A DNA stretch of 50,178 nucleotides from an uncultured Anaerobiospirillum sp. (GTDB lineage Bacteria; Pseudomonadota; Gammaproteobacteria; Enterobacterales; Succinivibrionaceae), in NCBI GenBank assembly GCA_944389615.1, contig CALXNA010000024.1, forward strand, positions 1 through 50,178. The letters are read 5' to 3'. The notes under the pieces are model-generated. The model ran no database searches. It worked only from the letters and a program-made list of their open reading frames with translations, and was not told where the DNA came from. Both the position numbers and the translations under genes were made by a program. How positions within the stretch are numbered: position 1 is the stretch's first letter; each line of letters opens with the position of its first letter. Positions 8,009 through 16,478 of this stretch are shown here, piece after piece.

Positions 8009-9806
8009 GACTGCCTCCTTGCGCGCTGCGGCGTTCCTCAATGCAGTGGATAAAGGCCTCTTCGATGGAGATGCGCTTGTCGCCGCGGCCGCAGATGTCG
8101 TCGGGACGGCCTAAGATCAAGATCTGCCCTTGGTCTTGGATGAGGAAGCGGTCGCAATACTCGGCCTCTTCCATGAAGTGGGTGGTGACAATGATGGTGG
8201 TGCCTTGGGCCGCCAAGCGCGCGATCATGGCCCAAAAGCTGCGCCGCGCGGTTGGGTCAGCTCCGGAGGTGGCCTCATCTAAGAACAAAATGGTGGGCTC
8301 GTGGATCAGGGCGCAGGCCATCGATAAGGAGCGCTGTACGCCAAAGGGCAGATTGATGGCGCTTTCGTTGAGGTAGGGTTCAAGGTGAAAGGTCGACACC
8401 ATCACCGCCATGCGTTCTTTGAGGTAACTGCCGGTGAGGCCATAGCTCTGGGCAAAGTACTTGAGGTTTTGCTTAACCGTCAGGTTGCGGTAGAGGCAAA
8501 ACTTCTGGGCGACATAGCCAATGGTGGCACGCACCGAGCTCTTGGCATGGGCAAGGCTCATCCCTTCAATCAGGATTTTGCCGGCGCTCGGGTTGAGCAA
8601 GGCGCAGATCATGCGAAAGGTCGTAGTCTTGCCCGCGCCGTTAGGCCCTAACAGACCAAAGATCTCCCCGCGGTAGACCTTGAAGTTGGAGTCGTGCACC
8701 GCAGTGAAGGTGCCAAACTGCTTCTTGATGCCTTGGACATCGATGATAACTTCGCCGGAGGCTCCGAGCGCGGGCGCTTGGGGCGCGGACGGAGCGGTGG
8801 TTTCTGGGGCGGGGGCGGCTGATTCAGACGGCGCGGAGGCGGCGGTGAGGTTGATGTAGGCGTCCTCAAGCAAGGGCGCGCGTGGGGTGAGCTCGTAGTC
8901 GTGGGTGGTGAGCTCAGGCTGGGCGCGGGCAAGAAGCTCCGTGAGCTCGCGGCTGAGCGCTGCTTGCGTGGTGCCGGGCTTGGTGAGCAGGTCGATGCGC
9001 CCTAAGCGCGGACAGAGGTCTTGGAGCGTGGTGCTGTGGCCTAGGTGGCACATCAGGCTGCGCGCGACTTGCTGATAGGAGTGACCGGCCGTGAGGCTGA
9101 GCTTAAAGCACTGCTCTTGCACCTGTGTTTTGAGCTCGGTGCTGGTGCCGCTGAAGATAAGGCGACCGTCCTTGATGAAGAGGGTGCGGGCGCTGACATC
9201 AGCCTCCTCAAGGTAGAGCGAGGAGAAAATGCAGTAGCTGTTAGTGCGCGCTAAGTACTGGTGGATGATGGCCCAGAGCTCACGCCGCGAGATCGGGTCG
9301 ACGCCGACCGTGGGCTCATCTAATAGCAAGAGCTTAGGCTGGGCGCTTAAGGCGCAGGTTAAGGCGAGCTTCTGCTTCATGCCTCCTGAGAGCGCTCCGG
9401 CAGCGTAGTCTTTGAATTTGATCAGGCCCACTTGGGTCAAGAGCTGATCGAGGTACTGGTGCAGCTGCTCAGACTCAATCTTGAGATCGCGCAGCTGCGC
9501 AAAGAGCTCGAGGTTGGCTCCGACGCTCAAGTCCTCATAGAGACCTAAGGTTTGCGACATATAGCCGATGTCAGAGGCGATAACGGGGCGGTCAGCGAGG
9601 CTGAGGTAGTAGTGACCGGCATCCGGAGTCAAGTGCCCGGCCAAGATCTTAAGTAGGGTCGATTTGCCTGAGCCATCAGGGCCGATGAGCGCAATGAGGT
9701 GTTCGTCGCGCTTAAGCTCCAAGGCGATGTCCTGCAGCGCATTAAAGCGCGTGCCATCGTCCTTGGTGAAGCTTTTGGTCACTGAGTCAAGGCGCAGCCA
9801 CGTCAT
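7989..9806 (-). CDS. ybhF: Double-domain ABC transporter ATPase, YbhF-like
   Basis: Cytoplasmic ATPase subunit of 605 residues with two nucleotide-binding domains in one chain. Domain 1 (about 1-235) has Walker A GPDGSGKS, signature LSGGMKQKL and Walker B LLLLDEPTVGVDP. A Ser/Ala/Pro-rich linker (about 320-350) leads to domain 2 with Walker A GPNGAGKTTT, a degenerate signature (LPFGVQRSL in place of LSGGQ) and Walker B ILFLDEATSGADP. E. coli YbhF (578 residues) has the same tandem layout and also a non-canonical second signature. Ribosome binding site AAGGGG precedes the ATG. It follows the adaptor gene by 9 bases and overlaps the ybhS start. Confidence 0.9.
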   Translation of the reverse strand: MTWLRLDSVTKSFTKDDGTRFNALQDIALELKRDEHLIALIGPDGSGKSTLLKILAGHLTPDAGHYYLSLADRPVIASDIGYMSQTLGLYEDLSVGANLELFAQLRDLKIESEQLHQYLDQLLTQVGLIKFKDYAAGALSGGMKQKLALTCALSAQPKLLLLDEPTVGVDPISRRELWAIIHQYLARTNSYCIFSSLYLEEADVSARTLFIKDGRLIFSGTSTELKTQVQEQCFKLSLTAGHSYQQVARSLMCHLGHSTTLQDLCPRLGRIDLLTKPGTTQAALSRELTELLARAQPELTTHDYELTPRAPLLEDAYINLTAASAPSESAAPAPETTAPSAPQAPALGASGEVIIDVQGIKKQFGTFTAVHDSNFKVYRGEIFGLLGPNGAGKTTTFRMICALLNPSAGKILIEGMSLAHAKSSVRATIGYVAQKFCLYRNLTVKQNLKYFAQSYGLTGSYLKERMAVMVSTFHLEPYLNESAINLPFGVQRSLSMACALIHEPTILFLDEATSGADPTARRSFWAMIARLAAQGTTIIVTTHFMEEAEYCDRFLIQDQGQILILGRPDDICGRGDKRISIEEAFIHCIEERRSAQGGSHGKPSP

Positions 9807-9815
9807 AGCGACCCC

Positions 9816-10844
9816 TTAGCCCGCCTGTTCTGCCGCTGGGGCGGCTGTTGGTTGGGTCGCATGGCTGGGCGCTTCGCCTTGCAGGTAGACCGTGATGGGT
9901 TGGCCAAAGCGCAGGATGTGCTCAGTGTCGGTAACCTCGACGCTCACCTCGTAGATGAGGTCGGCGCGCAAGTCCTCAGTTTGGACGCTCTTGGGGGTAA
10001 ACATCGCCGTCGAGCTGATAAAGGCAATGGTGCCGGTCAGAGGCTGCGCGTAGGGCACTTCGATGCTGACCTTTTGCCCCAGCTTGATGAGCAGTAGCTG
10101 AGCATCGCTCAGGTAAATGCGGATCTTCTTGTGGTCTTCGTCGGTGAGAGCAAAGATGGTTTCACCGGCGCCGACGTAGTCGGAGATCTCGTGGGTGCGG
10201 GTGCGTACCGTGCCTGAGAAGGGCGCGCTGATCACGCCTTGCTCGGAGATTTGGTAGTTGAGGTAGGCAAGCTGCGCCTTGCAGGCGCTCACTTGCGCTG
10301 CCTGCGCCGAGATAATCTCATCGCGATAGCCCTTCTCGAGGAGCGCAAGCTGCGCTTTGGCCTCGGCTAAGGTCGCTTGGGCCTGCTCGTAGCTGGCCTT
10401 GGCGCTATCGAAGTCTTGCTGCGAGACTGAGCGGCTTTTGAGCAGCGAAGCATTGCGCTGGTAGGTGATGTAGGCCAGATCGACCGCCGCTTGGCTCTTA
10501 TTGACTAAGGCCAAGGCGCTGTCGCGCTCTTCGGGCAGGTAGCCGTTTTGGTATTGGGTTAACAGCGCTTGGGCCGCCTCGCATTGGGCAAATTGGATGC
10601 GCATCTGGTGGTCAAGCTCGGTGCTATCAAGCCGCGCCAAGATATCGCCTTTACGCACCGGCGCGCCTTCTTCGACCGTGAGCTGGATGATCTTACCTGA
10701 GCGCTCAAAGGACAAGAGGCTATCCTTGATGTCGACGGTGCCATGGGCCTTGCGTGGGTCTAAGTCCTGATGAATCAAGAGGGCATAGCCCACCACCATG
10801 GCCACGATGACCACCAGCACTGCGATGATGACGCCCTTCTTCAT
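9816..10844 (-). CDS. ybhG: HlyD-family periplasmic adaptor, YbhG-like
   Basis: Membrane-fusion protein of 342 residues that should bridge the inner-membrane ABC complex and an outer-membrane channel. It has an uncleaved N-terminal anchor (KKGVIIAVLVVIVAMVVGYALL), a lipoyl/barrel half (LSFERSGKIIQLTVEEGAPV), a long Ala/Gln-rich alpha-helical hairpin (about residues 90-200), the second lipoyl half (GVISAPFSGTVRTR) and a beta-barrel domain. First gene of the ybhGFSR-like operon; GGAGGG precedes the ATG. A TATACT-like -10 lies about 30 bases upstream on the minus strand, without a clear -35. No outer-membrane channel or TetR regulator gene (as in E. coli cecR-ybhG) is present in the window. Confidence 0.9.
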   Translation of the reverse strand: MKKGVIIAVLVVIVAMVVGYALLIHQDLDPRKAHGTVDIKDSLLSFERSGKIIQLTVEEGAPVRKGDILARLDSTELDHQMRIQFAQCEAAQALLTQYQNGYLPEERDSALALVNKSQAAVDLAYITYQRNASLLKSRSVSQQDFDSAKASYEQAQATLAEAKAQLALLEKGYRDEIISAQAAQVSACKAQLAYLNYQISEQGVISAPFSGTVRTRTHEISDYVGAGETIFALTDEDHKKIRIYLSDAQLLLIKLGQKVSIEVPYAQPLTGTIAFISSTAMFTPKSVQTEDLRADLIYEVSVEVTDTEHILRFGQPITVYLQGEAPSHATQPTAAPAAEQAG

Positions 10845-10990
10845 AAGCCCTCCACCCGCTATGACTTTGTCTGAAGTATAACGGGCGCTGGATGGGGCGC
10901 AGTCGCCTGCAGCGCAACTTTACACCGCAGATCACATTTGCCCCGGCGCCTCCATGGAGCGCGCGCTCAGCGGGCGCGCTCTGGGGTGGG

Positions 10991-11917
10991 TTAGAGCAGG
11001 ATGGTGGCGATCGAGTTCATCACGGTGATGAAGAAGAGCGAGGAGATGATGGCGATGGTGTTGAGGTCGGCCGACTCCTCGGCGCGCGCCGGGATGGCGC
11101 GCATGGTCATGATCGGCGCCAGCGAGGTCATCGGGGCCATCAGGATGATCATGACGGTGAGGCGGATCTCCGGCTCTAACGGCACCAAGAACCAGACCAG
11201 CGCGGCCATGATGACGCAGCTGACATAGCGGATGCCCCATGCCTGTATCACGTGCTTAAACTGCTCCCACGTGATGTCAAAGCTCAGGGCGATGCCGATG
11301 ATCATAAAGCAGAGCAAGGTGTTGGCCCCAGCAATGGTCTTAAACGGCGTGAGTACGCTGTCAGGTATGGCAAGGCCAAAGGCCGAGAGCGTGATGACAA
11401 AGGCGTAGATGTAGAAAGGCAGCGACTTGGCCATCTCCTTGAAGATGGTTTTGAGGTTGATGTGCTGGTCGGGGAAGTACTTGCGGTTTAAGAAGAGCGC
11501 CACCGAATAGCTGCCGCCAAAGCAGAACAGGGCATTGACCACGTCGAACATGCATAGGGCCAAGAAGGCTTTCGGACTCATGCTGTGCTGCATGAACGGG
11601 ATCACGAAGTTGCCGATGTTAAAGCAAGTGGTGTTGAGCATGTTAAACATGCGCAGCTCGACCTTGCGTGCCGAGAAGAAGGCGATGATGAGCAGGGCGA
11701 AGTTGATGGCAAAGGAGATCAGGATGATCGAGAGCAGGTCGACCTCAAAGGCAATGCCATTGGCCGAGGTCAAGATCGCGCAGGGCAAGGTCAGGTACAT
11801 GACCACGTAGGCCAACTTCTTGGCCATGGCGAGGTCAACTAAGCGCACGCGCTTAAAGAAGTACGAAATCGCAATGATGAGCAGCACGCTCAGGGCGTTG
11901 ATGAGGGCGTTGTCCAT
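10991..11917 (-). CDS. AEC-family transporter (auxin efflux carrier type)
   Basis: Inner-membrane secondary carrier of about 308 residues with roughly ten membrane segments in two five-helix halves. Typical family marks are LTLPCAILTSANG in the first half, NTTCFNIGNFVIPF in the discontinuous helix region and ILMAPMTSLAPIMT near the C-terminus. Bacterial members move organic anions such as malate, malonate or oxalate; the substrate here cannot be told from sequence. A GTG four codons upstream is an alternative start; neither has a strong ribosome binding site. A TATAAT on the minus strand (11958-11953) sits about 35 bases upstream and is the likely -10. It is separately transcribed from the neighbouring exporter operon. 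Confidence 0.85.
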   Translation of the reverse strand: MDNALINALSVLLIIAISYFFKRVRLVDLAMAKKLAYVVMYLTLPCAILTSANGIAFEVDLLSIILISFAINFALLIIAFFSARKVELRMFNMLNTTCFNIGNFVIPFMQHSMSPKAFLALCMFDVVNALFCFGGSYSVALFLNRKYFPDQHINLKTIFKEMAKSLPFYIYAFVITLSAFGLAIPDSVLTPFKTIAGANTLLCFMIIGIALSFDITWEQFKHVIQAWGIRYVSCVIMAALVWFLVPLEPEIRLTVMIILMAPMTSLAPIMTMRAIPARAEESADLNTIAIISSLFFITVMNSIATILL

Positions 11918-11952
11918 AGATGGCACCACAATGGCGAAGATTACGGCGCGCC

Positions 11953-11958
11953 ATTATA
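11953..11958 (-). promoter_or_regulatory. Candidate -10 box for the AEC transporter gene
   Basis: The minus strand reads GCTATAATGG here, an exact TATAAT. A start of transcription near 11946 would give a leader of about 20-30 bases. No good -35 hexamer is seen at the expected distance. Confidence 0.35.
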
Positions 11959-12025
11959 GCGCGGTGCTGGGCAACGTGAGCGCTTGACTGCGCTCAAGGC
12001 CCAGCCACTGTGCAGCTGGGCCTTG

Positions 12026-12155
12026 GGCGGGCCCTGAGCCGGGCCACGGGCGGGCCCTGAGCCGGGCCACGGGCGGGCCCTGAGCCGGGCCACAGACGGG
12101 CCCTGAGCCGGCCACAGACGGGCCCTGAGCCGGGCCACGGGTGGGCCTTGGGCCG
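12026..12155. repeat. GC-rich tandem repeat, ~23-bp unit
   Basis: Five near-identical direct copies and one degenerate copy of a unit of the form GGGCGGGCCCTGAGCCGGG plus CCAC; later copies begin AGAC instead of GGGC and one has lost a base. Each unit contains GGGCCC and a short GGCC-rich palindrome, so the transcript would fold strongly. It fills the gap between uspE and the AEC gene and may end at the uspE terminus. Confidence 0.85.
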
Positions 12156-12163
12156 GAGAGAGG

Positions 12164-13123
12164 CTACTCTTGGGTGTGGGCGGTGGCGACGTCGTGCTGT
12201 ACCGTCTTGCGGTTTAAGACGAACAGGTCGGCGTTGATGAAGTCCACGATTTCCTCGCAGGTATTACCCACTAAGGCGGCAGCGGCACCGGCACGGCCTT
12301 GCGAGCCGATGAAGACGGTGCTGGCATTGAGCTTCTTGCACAGCTTCGGAATCACGTCGTCCGGCATGCCTTCGGCGATGTGGCAGTTGGCCTCTGGAAT
12401 GTTGTGGTGGTGGGCAAACTCCACGATGCGGCGCTTGTGCTCGGCTAAGACCGTCTCTGCATAGAGCTCTGGGGCATAGTTTGGTACCTCGAGCATGATG
12501 GTCGGCAAGACTACCGGAGCGCTATTGACCAAGTGAATTGGATTCTTGGTGATCGTGGATAAGAGCTGCGCCTCTCGTAAGAGCAGAATGTTCATCAGCT
12601 GCTTTTCGGTCGAGGTAAAGTCCACGGCCACGACAATGGCGTTTTGCGGATCCCAGCTGTGTTCTTTGGCGATGACGACTGGAATCAGCGCGTGGCGCAA
12701 CAGGTTCCAATCATGGGGGGTGAAGATGATGGAATCGAAGATGCCGTGGTGGTTGGCACTCTTGATGAGCAGGTCATAGTGACCTGAGTTGGCCTCGAGC
12801 ACCATGCCCTCGGAGATATCACGTACCCATTTGATCTTAGGTTCGATCTTCACGCCGCGGGCCTTGGCCTCGGCATGACGATCCAAGGTCGTGGTGATGA
12901 TGCTCTCCAGCTCCTTTTGGGTTACCTCTTCTACGTCCTGATGGGAGTTCATCTCGCTCTTCTTGCCAATGAAGGGCACATCATTGGAGAAGTCGTAGAT
13001 GAGCCGTAAGGCGGTGACCTTAACGCGTGGGTTGAAGCGTGCGACCTCAATAGCGCGATCGAGCGCTAGCTGTTGGTCTTTTTTAGGCTCTATGATGACG
13101 AGGATGTTGTTGTACTGTCTCAT
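12164..13123 (-). CDS. uspE: Universal stress protein E (tandem Usp domains)
   Basis: Cytoplasmic stress protein of 319 residues with two Usp (Rossmann-like) domains. Domain 1 starts NNILVIIEPKKDQQLALDRA; domain 2 starts NAIVVAVDFTSTEKQ and ends with GSQGRAGAAAALVGNTCEE, close to the ATP-binding G-x2-G-x9-G-(S/T) pattern but with Asn at the last position. Length and layout match E. coli UspE (316 residues), which supports survival in stationary phase and under oxidative or DNA-damage stress. Start ATG is preceded by AAGGAG. A second, more divergent tandem-Usp gene lies at 33.7 kb, so this organism carries at least two paralogues. Confidence 0.9.
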   Translation of the reverse strand: MRQYNNILVIIEPKKDQQLALDRAIEVARFNPRVKVTALRLIYDFSNDVPFIGKKSEMNSHQDVEEVTQKELESIITTTLDRHAEAKARGVKIEPKIKWVRDISEGMVLEANSGHYDLLIKSANHHGIFDSIIFTPHDWNLLRHALIPVVIAKEHSWDPQNAIVVAVDFTSTEKQLMNILLLREAQLLSTITKNPIHLVNSAPVVLPTIMLEVPNYAPELYAETVLAEHKRRIVEFAHHHNIPEANCHIAEGMPDDVIPKLCKKLNASTVFIGSQGRAGAAAALVGNTCEEIVDFINADLFVLNRKTVQHDVATAHTQE

Positions 13124-13248
13124 AGCGAAGCTCCTTAACCGTGGTGAGGGATCGCACGATCCCTATGCAGGTACTTTTATCTTAAGACAAAAGCCGCGGG
13201 CCAACGGGCTTTAGCGTGGAGCATGCAGTGAATTTGTGATATGCCGCG

Positions 13249-13277
13249 AAAAATCGCCGCAGGGTCGCCCTGCGGCG
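13249..13277 (-). terminator. Rho-independent terminator after murJ
   Basis: A perfect 10-bp GC stem (CGCCGCAGGG/CCCTGCGGCG, 13255-13277, 3-base loop) is followed on the minus strand by ATTTTT. It lies about 75 bases past the murJ stop. A second small hairpin (GCGTCCC/GGGACGC, 13327-13344) lies between it and the gene. Confidence 0.7.
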
Positions 13278-13351
13278 GCGCTCCAGCCGCACGCGGCCTA
13301 GGGCGGCGCGGGCTGGGTCGGTTCTGCGTCCCGCATGGGACGCGGGGCGGG

Positions 13352-15133
13352 CTACATCTTGATGTGGCGCGGGCGAATGCCCAGCAGCAGGCAGCAGGCG
13401 CCAAAGAGCAGGGCGCCGCCGCCGATCAAGGCAGCAAGATAGAGGATGGAGGTGAGGGTGGACATCTGCGCCCACTGAGCAAAGTCAGGGGAGAGGTAGC
13501 GAACGGCCACGGCCATGACGATGCCTGAGAGCAAGGTCTTGCCGATAAAGAGCAAGGTCGTGGTGCTGACCTTGTAGATGTCACGCTTGTGCAGTAGATA
13601 GAGGAGCTGCCCTGCGTTGACGAAGGCGGCCAAGGCGGTGGAGAGCGCAAGGCCGATGTAATCGAGCGGCCAGACTAAGATCAGGTTAAAGCAGATGTTG
13701 GCGATGATGGCCACAATCGAGCAGCGTACCGGGGTCTTGGTGTCCTGCAGCGCGGCAAAACCCTGCACCAGCACGCGCACCAGCATGATAGCGCACAGGC
13801 CCGAGACTGAGGCAAGCAGCGAGTACGAGCTTAAGATGACGTTCTCGGCACTGAAGGCGCCGCGCATGAAGATGACGCGTAAGATCGGCTCGCGCAAGGC
13901 AATGATGCCTAAGGCCGATGGGATGCCAAGCAGCAGCACTAAGCGCACGCCCCAGTCGAGGGTGCGCACGTAGTTTTGGTGCTGGGTCTTGAGGTCGACG
14001 CGCGAGAGCGCAGGCAAGATCACGGTCGAGATGGCGACGGCGAAGATGCCGATTGGAAACTCCAGCAGGCGGTCAGAGTAGTAGAGGTACGAGATGGAAC
14101 CGGTGGTGAGGAAGGAAGCCAAGACCGTGTTGACGAGCAAGTTGAGCTGACTTGCCGACACGCCAAAGAGCGCGGGGATCATCAAGGTGCGAATGCGCTT
14201 GACGCCCGGGTGCGACCAGCCCCACTTAGGGCGCACCATCAGGCCGAGCTTCCAGATAAAGGGCAGCTGGAAGATGAGTTGGACGATACCGCCTGCCACC
14301 ATGCCGTAGGCCAAGATCGTGTTGGGATCGTCAAAGTGCGGCGCGATAAAGTAGGCCACCACGATCATGGTGATGTTGAGCCAGCACGGCGTCATGGCCG
14401 GAATGGCGAAGCTGCCGTGGACATTGAGCACCGAGCTGCACAGCGCCGTGAGCGTGATAAAGAAGAGATACGGGAAGGTGATCTCCAGCAGGGTCGAGGC
14501 TTGGGTAAATTTGGCCGCGTCAGGGGCGTCGTTGAGGTAGGCCTCAAACCAGCCCCAGCCGAAGATGGCGGTGACCACTGGCGAGGCGAGCATGCCTATG
14601 ACCGAAATCACCAAGACGATAAGGCCCAAGGTTCCAGCGCTCTTGGCGATGAGTTCCTTTAAGGCCGTAGCATCCTCTTCCTTTGAGCACTTGGTCAAGA
14701 CCGGGACAAAGGACTGGGCAAAGGCGCCTTCGGCAAAGAGGCGCCGGAAAAAGTTCGGGATGCGGTTAGCAAAAAAGAACACGTCCGCCATCAGGCCTGC
14801 GCCCAAGAGCTGGGCGATAGCGATATCGCGCACCATGCCCAAGATGCGCGACATAAAGGTCGCGCCCGCGCTGACCATGCCCGAGCGCAGCAGGCGCGCC
14901 TTCTTGACCGGCACTGCTGCTTTCTCAGCCGTTTCAGCCGCCTTCTCTGCGGCCTGCTCAGCAGCCTTCGGTGCGGCCGTTTGCTCTGCAGCTGCTGGGA
15001 CTGCCGCAGGAGCTGGCGCAGGCTGGCTCTCAGCGTGGGAGGCGGTTGCAGGCTGAACCTGAGCGGTCGGGGCCTGCGCCGGGCCCTGAGCAGGCTGGGC
15101 TTGTGCGGCGTCTTGGGTGTGTTCGGGGGCCAT
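13352..15133 (-). CDS. murJ: Lipid II flippase MurJ with N-terminal low-complexity extension
   Basis: Inner-membrane flippase that moves lipid II across the membrane for peptidoglycan synthesis. From about residue 82 the sequence is a normal MurJ: SGMVSAGATFMSRILGMVRD, then MADVFFFANRIPNFFRRLFAEGAF (with the essential Arg/Asp region) and fourteen predicted membrane segments to the end. The first ~80 residues are an Ala/Pro/Gln/Glu-rich stretch not found in E. coli MurJ (511 residues, against 593 here). The frame is open and codon use is similar through the extension, but translation could also begin nearer residue 85 (Met in SGMVSAG). It starts 6 bases after the ZIP transporter gene and is probably co-transcribed with it. 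Confidence 0.92.
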   Translation of the reverse strand: MAPEHTQDAAQAQPAQGPAQAPTAQVQPATASHAESQPAPAPAAVPAAAEQTAAPKAAEQAAEKAAETAEKAAVPVKKARLLRSGMVSAGATFMSRILGMVRDIAIAQLLGAGLMADVFFFANRIPNFFRRLFAEGAFAQSFVPVLTKCSKEEDATALKELIAKSAGTLGLIVLVISVIGMLASPVVTAIFGWGWFEAYLNDAPDAAKFTQASTLLEITFPYLFFITLTALCSSVLNVHGSFAIPAMTPCWLNITMIVVAYFIAPHFDDPNTILAYGMVAGGIVQLIFQLPFIWKLGLMVRPKWGWSHPGVKRIRTLMIPALFGVSASQLNLLVNTVLASFLTTGSISYLYYSDRLLEFPIGIFAVAISTVILPALSRVDLKTQHQNYVRTLDWGVRLVLLLGIPSALGIIALREPILRVIFMRGAFSAENVILSSYSLLASVSGLCAIMLVRVLVQGFAALQDTKTPVRCSIVAIIANICFNLILVWPLDYIGLALSTALAAFVNAGQLLYLLHKRDIYKVSTTTLLFIGKTLLSGIVMAVAVRYLSPDFAQWAQMSTLTSILYLAALIGGGALLFGACCLLLGIRPRHIKM

Positions 15134-15139
15134 AGCAGA

Positions 15140-15934
15140 TTAACCTAAGGTGGTGTCGAGCACCATCATCAAGCAGAAGCCGACGATGACCGCGATTGAG
15201 GCTAAGTCGGAGTGCTTGCCTTGGTTGGCCTCAGGAATCAGCTCCTCGACCACGACGTAGATCATGGCACCGGCAGCAAAGGAGAGCAGCCATGGCATCA
15301 GCGGGATAAAGAACGAGGCTAAGATCACGACGATGCAGGCGGCAATCGGCTCGACCAAGCCCGAGATCGCGCCCATGGCGAAAGCCTTGAGGCGGCTTGC
15401 TCCGGCGCTGCGCAGGGGCAAGGTAACGGCGGCACCTTCGGGGACGTTTTGAATGCCCATGCCGATAGCCAAGGCGATGGCCACGGACAGGGCCTCCGGC
15501 GTGCCAATAGAGAGCGCCGAGACAAAGGAGATACCGACGGCCATGCCCTCTGGGATGTTGTGCAAGGTTACCGCAAAGAAGAGCAGGGAGTGCTTAGGCA
15601 AGTCCGTCTCCGGGCCTTCTGGGTGCTGCGAGCTCATGTGTAAGTGCGGGGTGATGTTATCGAGCAAGATCAAGAAGCCCGCACCGAGCAAGAAGCCACC
15701 GGCGCAAGGAATGGCGGGCGGCCAGCCTAAGTTGGCAGCCTCCTGCATCGCCGGGTCAAGCAGCGACCAGATGGAGGCGGCGATCATGATGCCTGCGGCA
15801 AAGCCTAAGGACAGGCGCGTAAACAGACGCGACGGCGAGCCCTTAAAGAACAAAATTGAGGCCGCGCCTAAGGCGGTCATAGCGAAGGTGTAGCCTGTGG
15901 CAGCGAGCGTATAGCCTAAAACAGTGAGTTCCAT
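15140..15934 (-). CDS. ZIP-family metal transporter (GufA/ZupT-like)
   Basis: Inner-membrane divalent metal importer of 264 residues with eight predicted membrane segments. The two ZIP signatures that form the binuclear metal site are present: TLHNIPEGMAVG in helix 4 and QNVPEGAAV in helix 5, and EELIPEAN follows in the C-terminal part. A His-containing loop (ITPHLHMSSQHPEGPE) lies between helices 3 and 4, as in many ZIPs. Likely substrates are zinc, iron or manganese; the sequence does not settle which. ATG follows GAAGAGG. It leads a two-gene unit with murJ. Confidence 0.9.
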   Translation of the reverse strand: MELTVLGYTLAATGYTFAMTALGAASILFFKGSPSRLFTRLSLGFAAGIMIAASIWSLLDPAMQEAANLGWPPAIPCAGGFLLGAGFLILLDNITPHLHMSSQHPEGPETDLPKHSLLFFAVTLHNIPEGMAVGISFVSALSIGTPEALSVAIALAIGMGIQNVPEGAAVTLPLRSAGASRLKAFAMGAISGLVEPIAACIVVILASFFIPLMPWLLSFAAGAMIYVVVEELIPEANQGKHSDLASIAVIVGFCLMMVLDTTLG

Positions 15935-16087
15935 ACAAAACCTCTTCGATTGAGCGCGCCTATTGTAATCCGGCTTGCACCAAGAAAGGAGGTTCTTTTG
16001 CTTTTAGGGCAAAGGCGCGGCCGCTGGGCGGCCGCCGGACGGCGGCCTGCGCGTGAGCCTGCGCGCAGAACGCAGGCGGCGCAGCGG

Positions 16088-16147
16088 GCGCAAACGTTTG
16101 TGAATAGTGAATGGATGAGGGCCTTGCGGGCTGGGCAAGCGTTTGCG
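16088..16147. promoter_or_regulatory. Two LacI/PurR-type operator-like palindromes
   Basis: GCGCAAACGTTTGTG at 16088-16102 contains the perfect palindrome CAAACGTTTG, and GCAAGCGTTTGC at 16136-16147 is a near copy. Both fit the CG-centred pattern bound by LacI-family repressors such as PurR (consensus ACGCAAACGTTTNCNT). They lie in the 544-base divergent gap between the ZIP gene and ahpC, upstream of a TATAAT at 16208-16213. Whether they control either gene is inferred. The remainder of the gap shows GC hairpins near 16010-16060 and no gene. Confidence 0.4.
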
Positions 16148-16390
16148 TTAGCCGTGGCTAATTTTGATTGCTTTTCTCACTTGCCACTGATGCGCAACAT
16201 CATCCCCTATAATGAGGTCATCGCTTGATGCAGCGGGCCTTCAGGCACTACACGCAGTTTCGCTTAGCTGCGTGGCGGACGGGGCGGCGCTTCATCGTTA
16301 GGCTCCAAGTTTCTTGAGGCAAGGTCAAAGAAAGTTCGGCCCAGTGCACAGATTTGATCGTGCTTTCACCAAATTTTGCTCTAATCCCCC

Positions 16391-16396
16391 TACAAT
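16391..16396 (+). promoter_or_regulatory. Candidate -10 box upstream of ahpC
   Basis: TACAAT preceded by the AT-rich ACCAAATTTTGCTCTAAT. It is about 85 bases before the ahpC start. A clear -35 or the four-part OxyR site was not found by eye. A perfect TATAAT at 16208 is a second candidate further upstream. Confidence 0.35.
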
Positions 16397-16478
16397 GGGG
16401 TAAAGACCGTAAGTCATCTCGTGACCGCTTGCGGAGCGTTATGACCCAAGGCAAATGATTCGTTTTAGGAGTTTTCTG

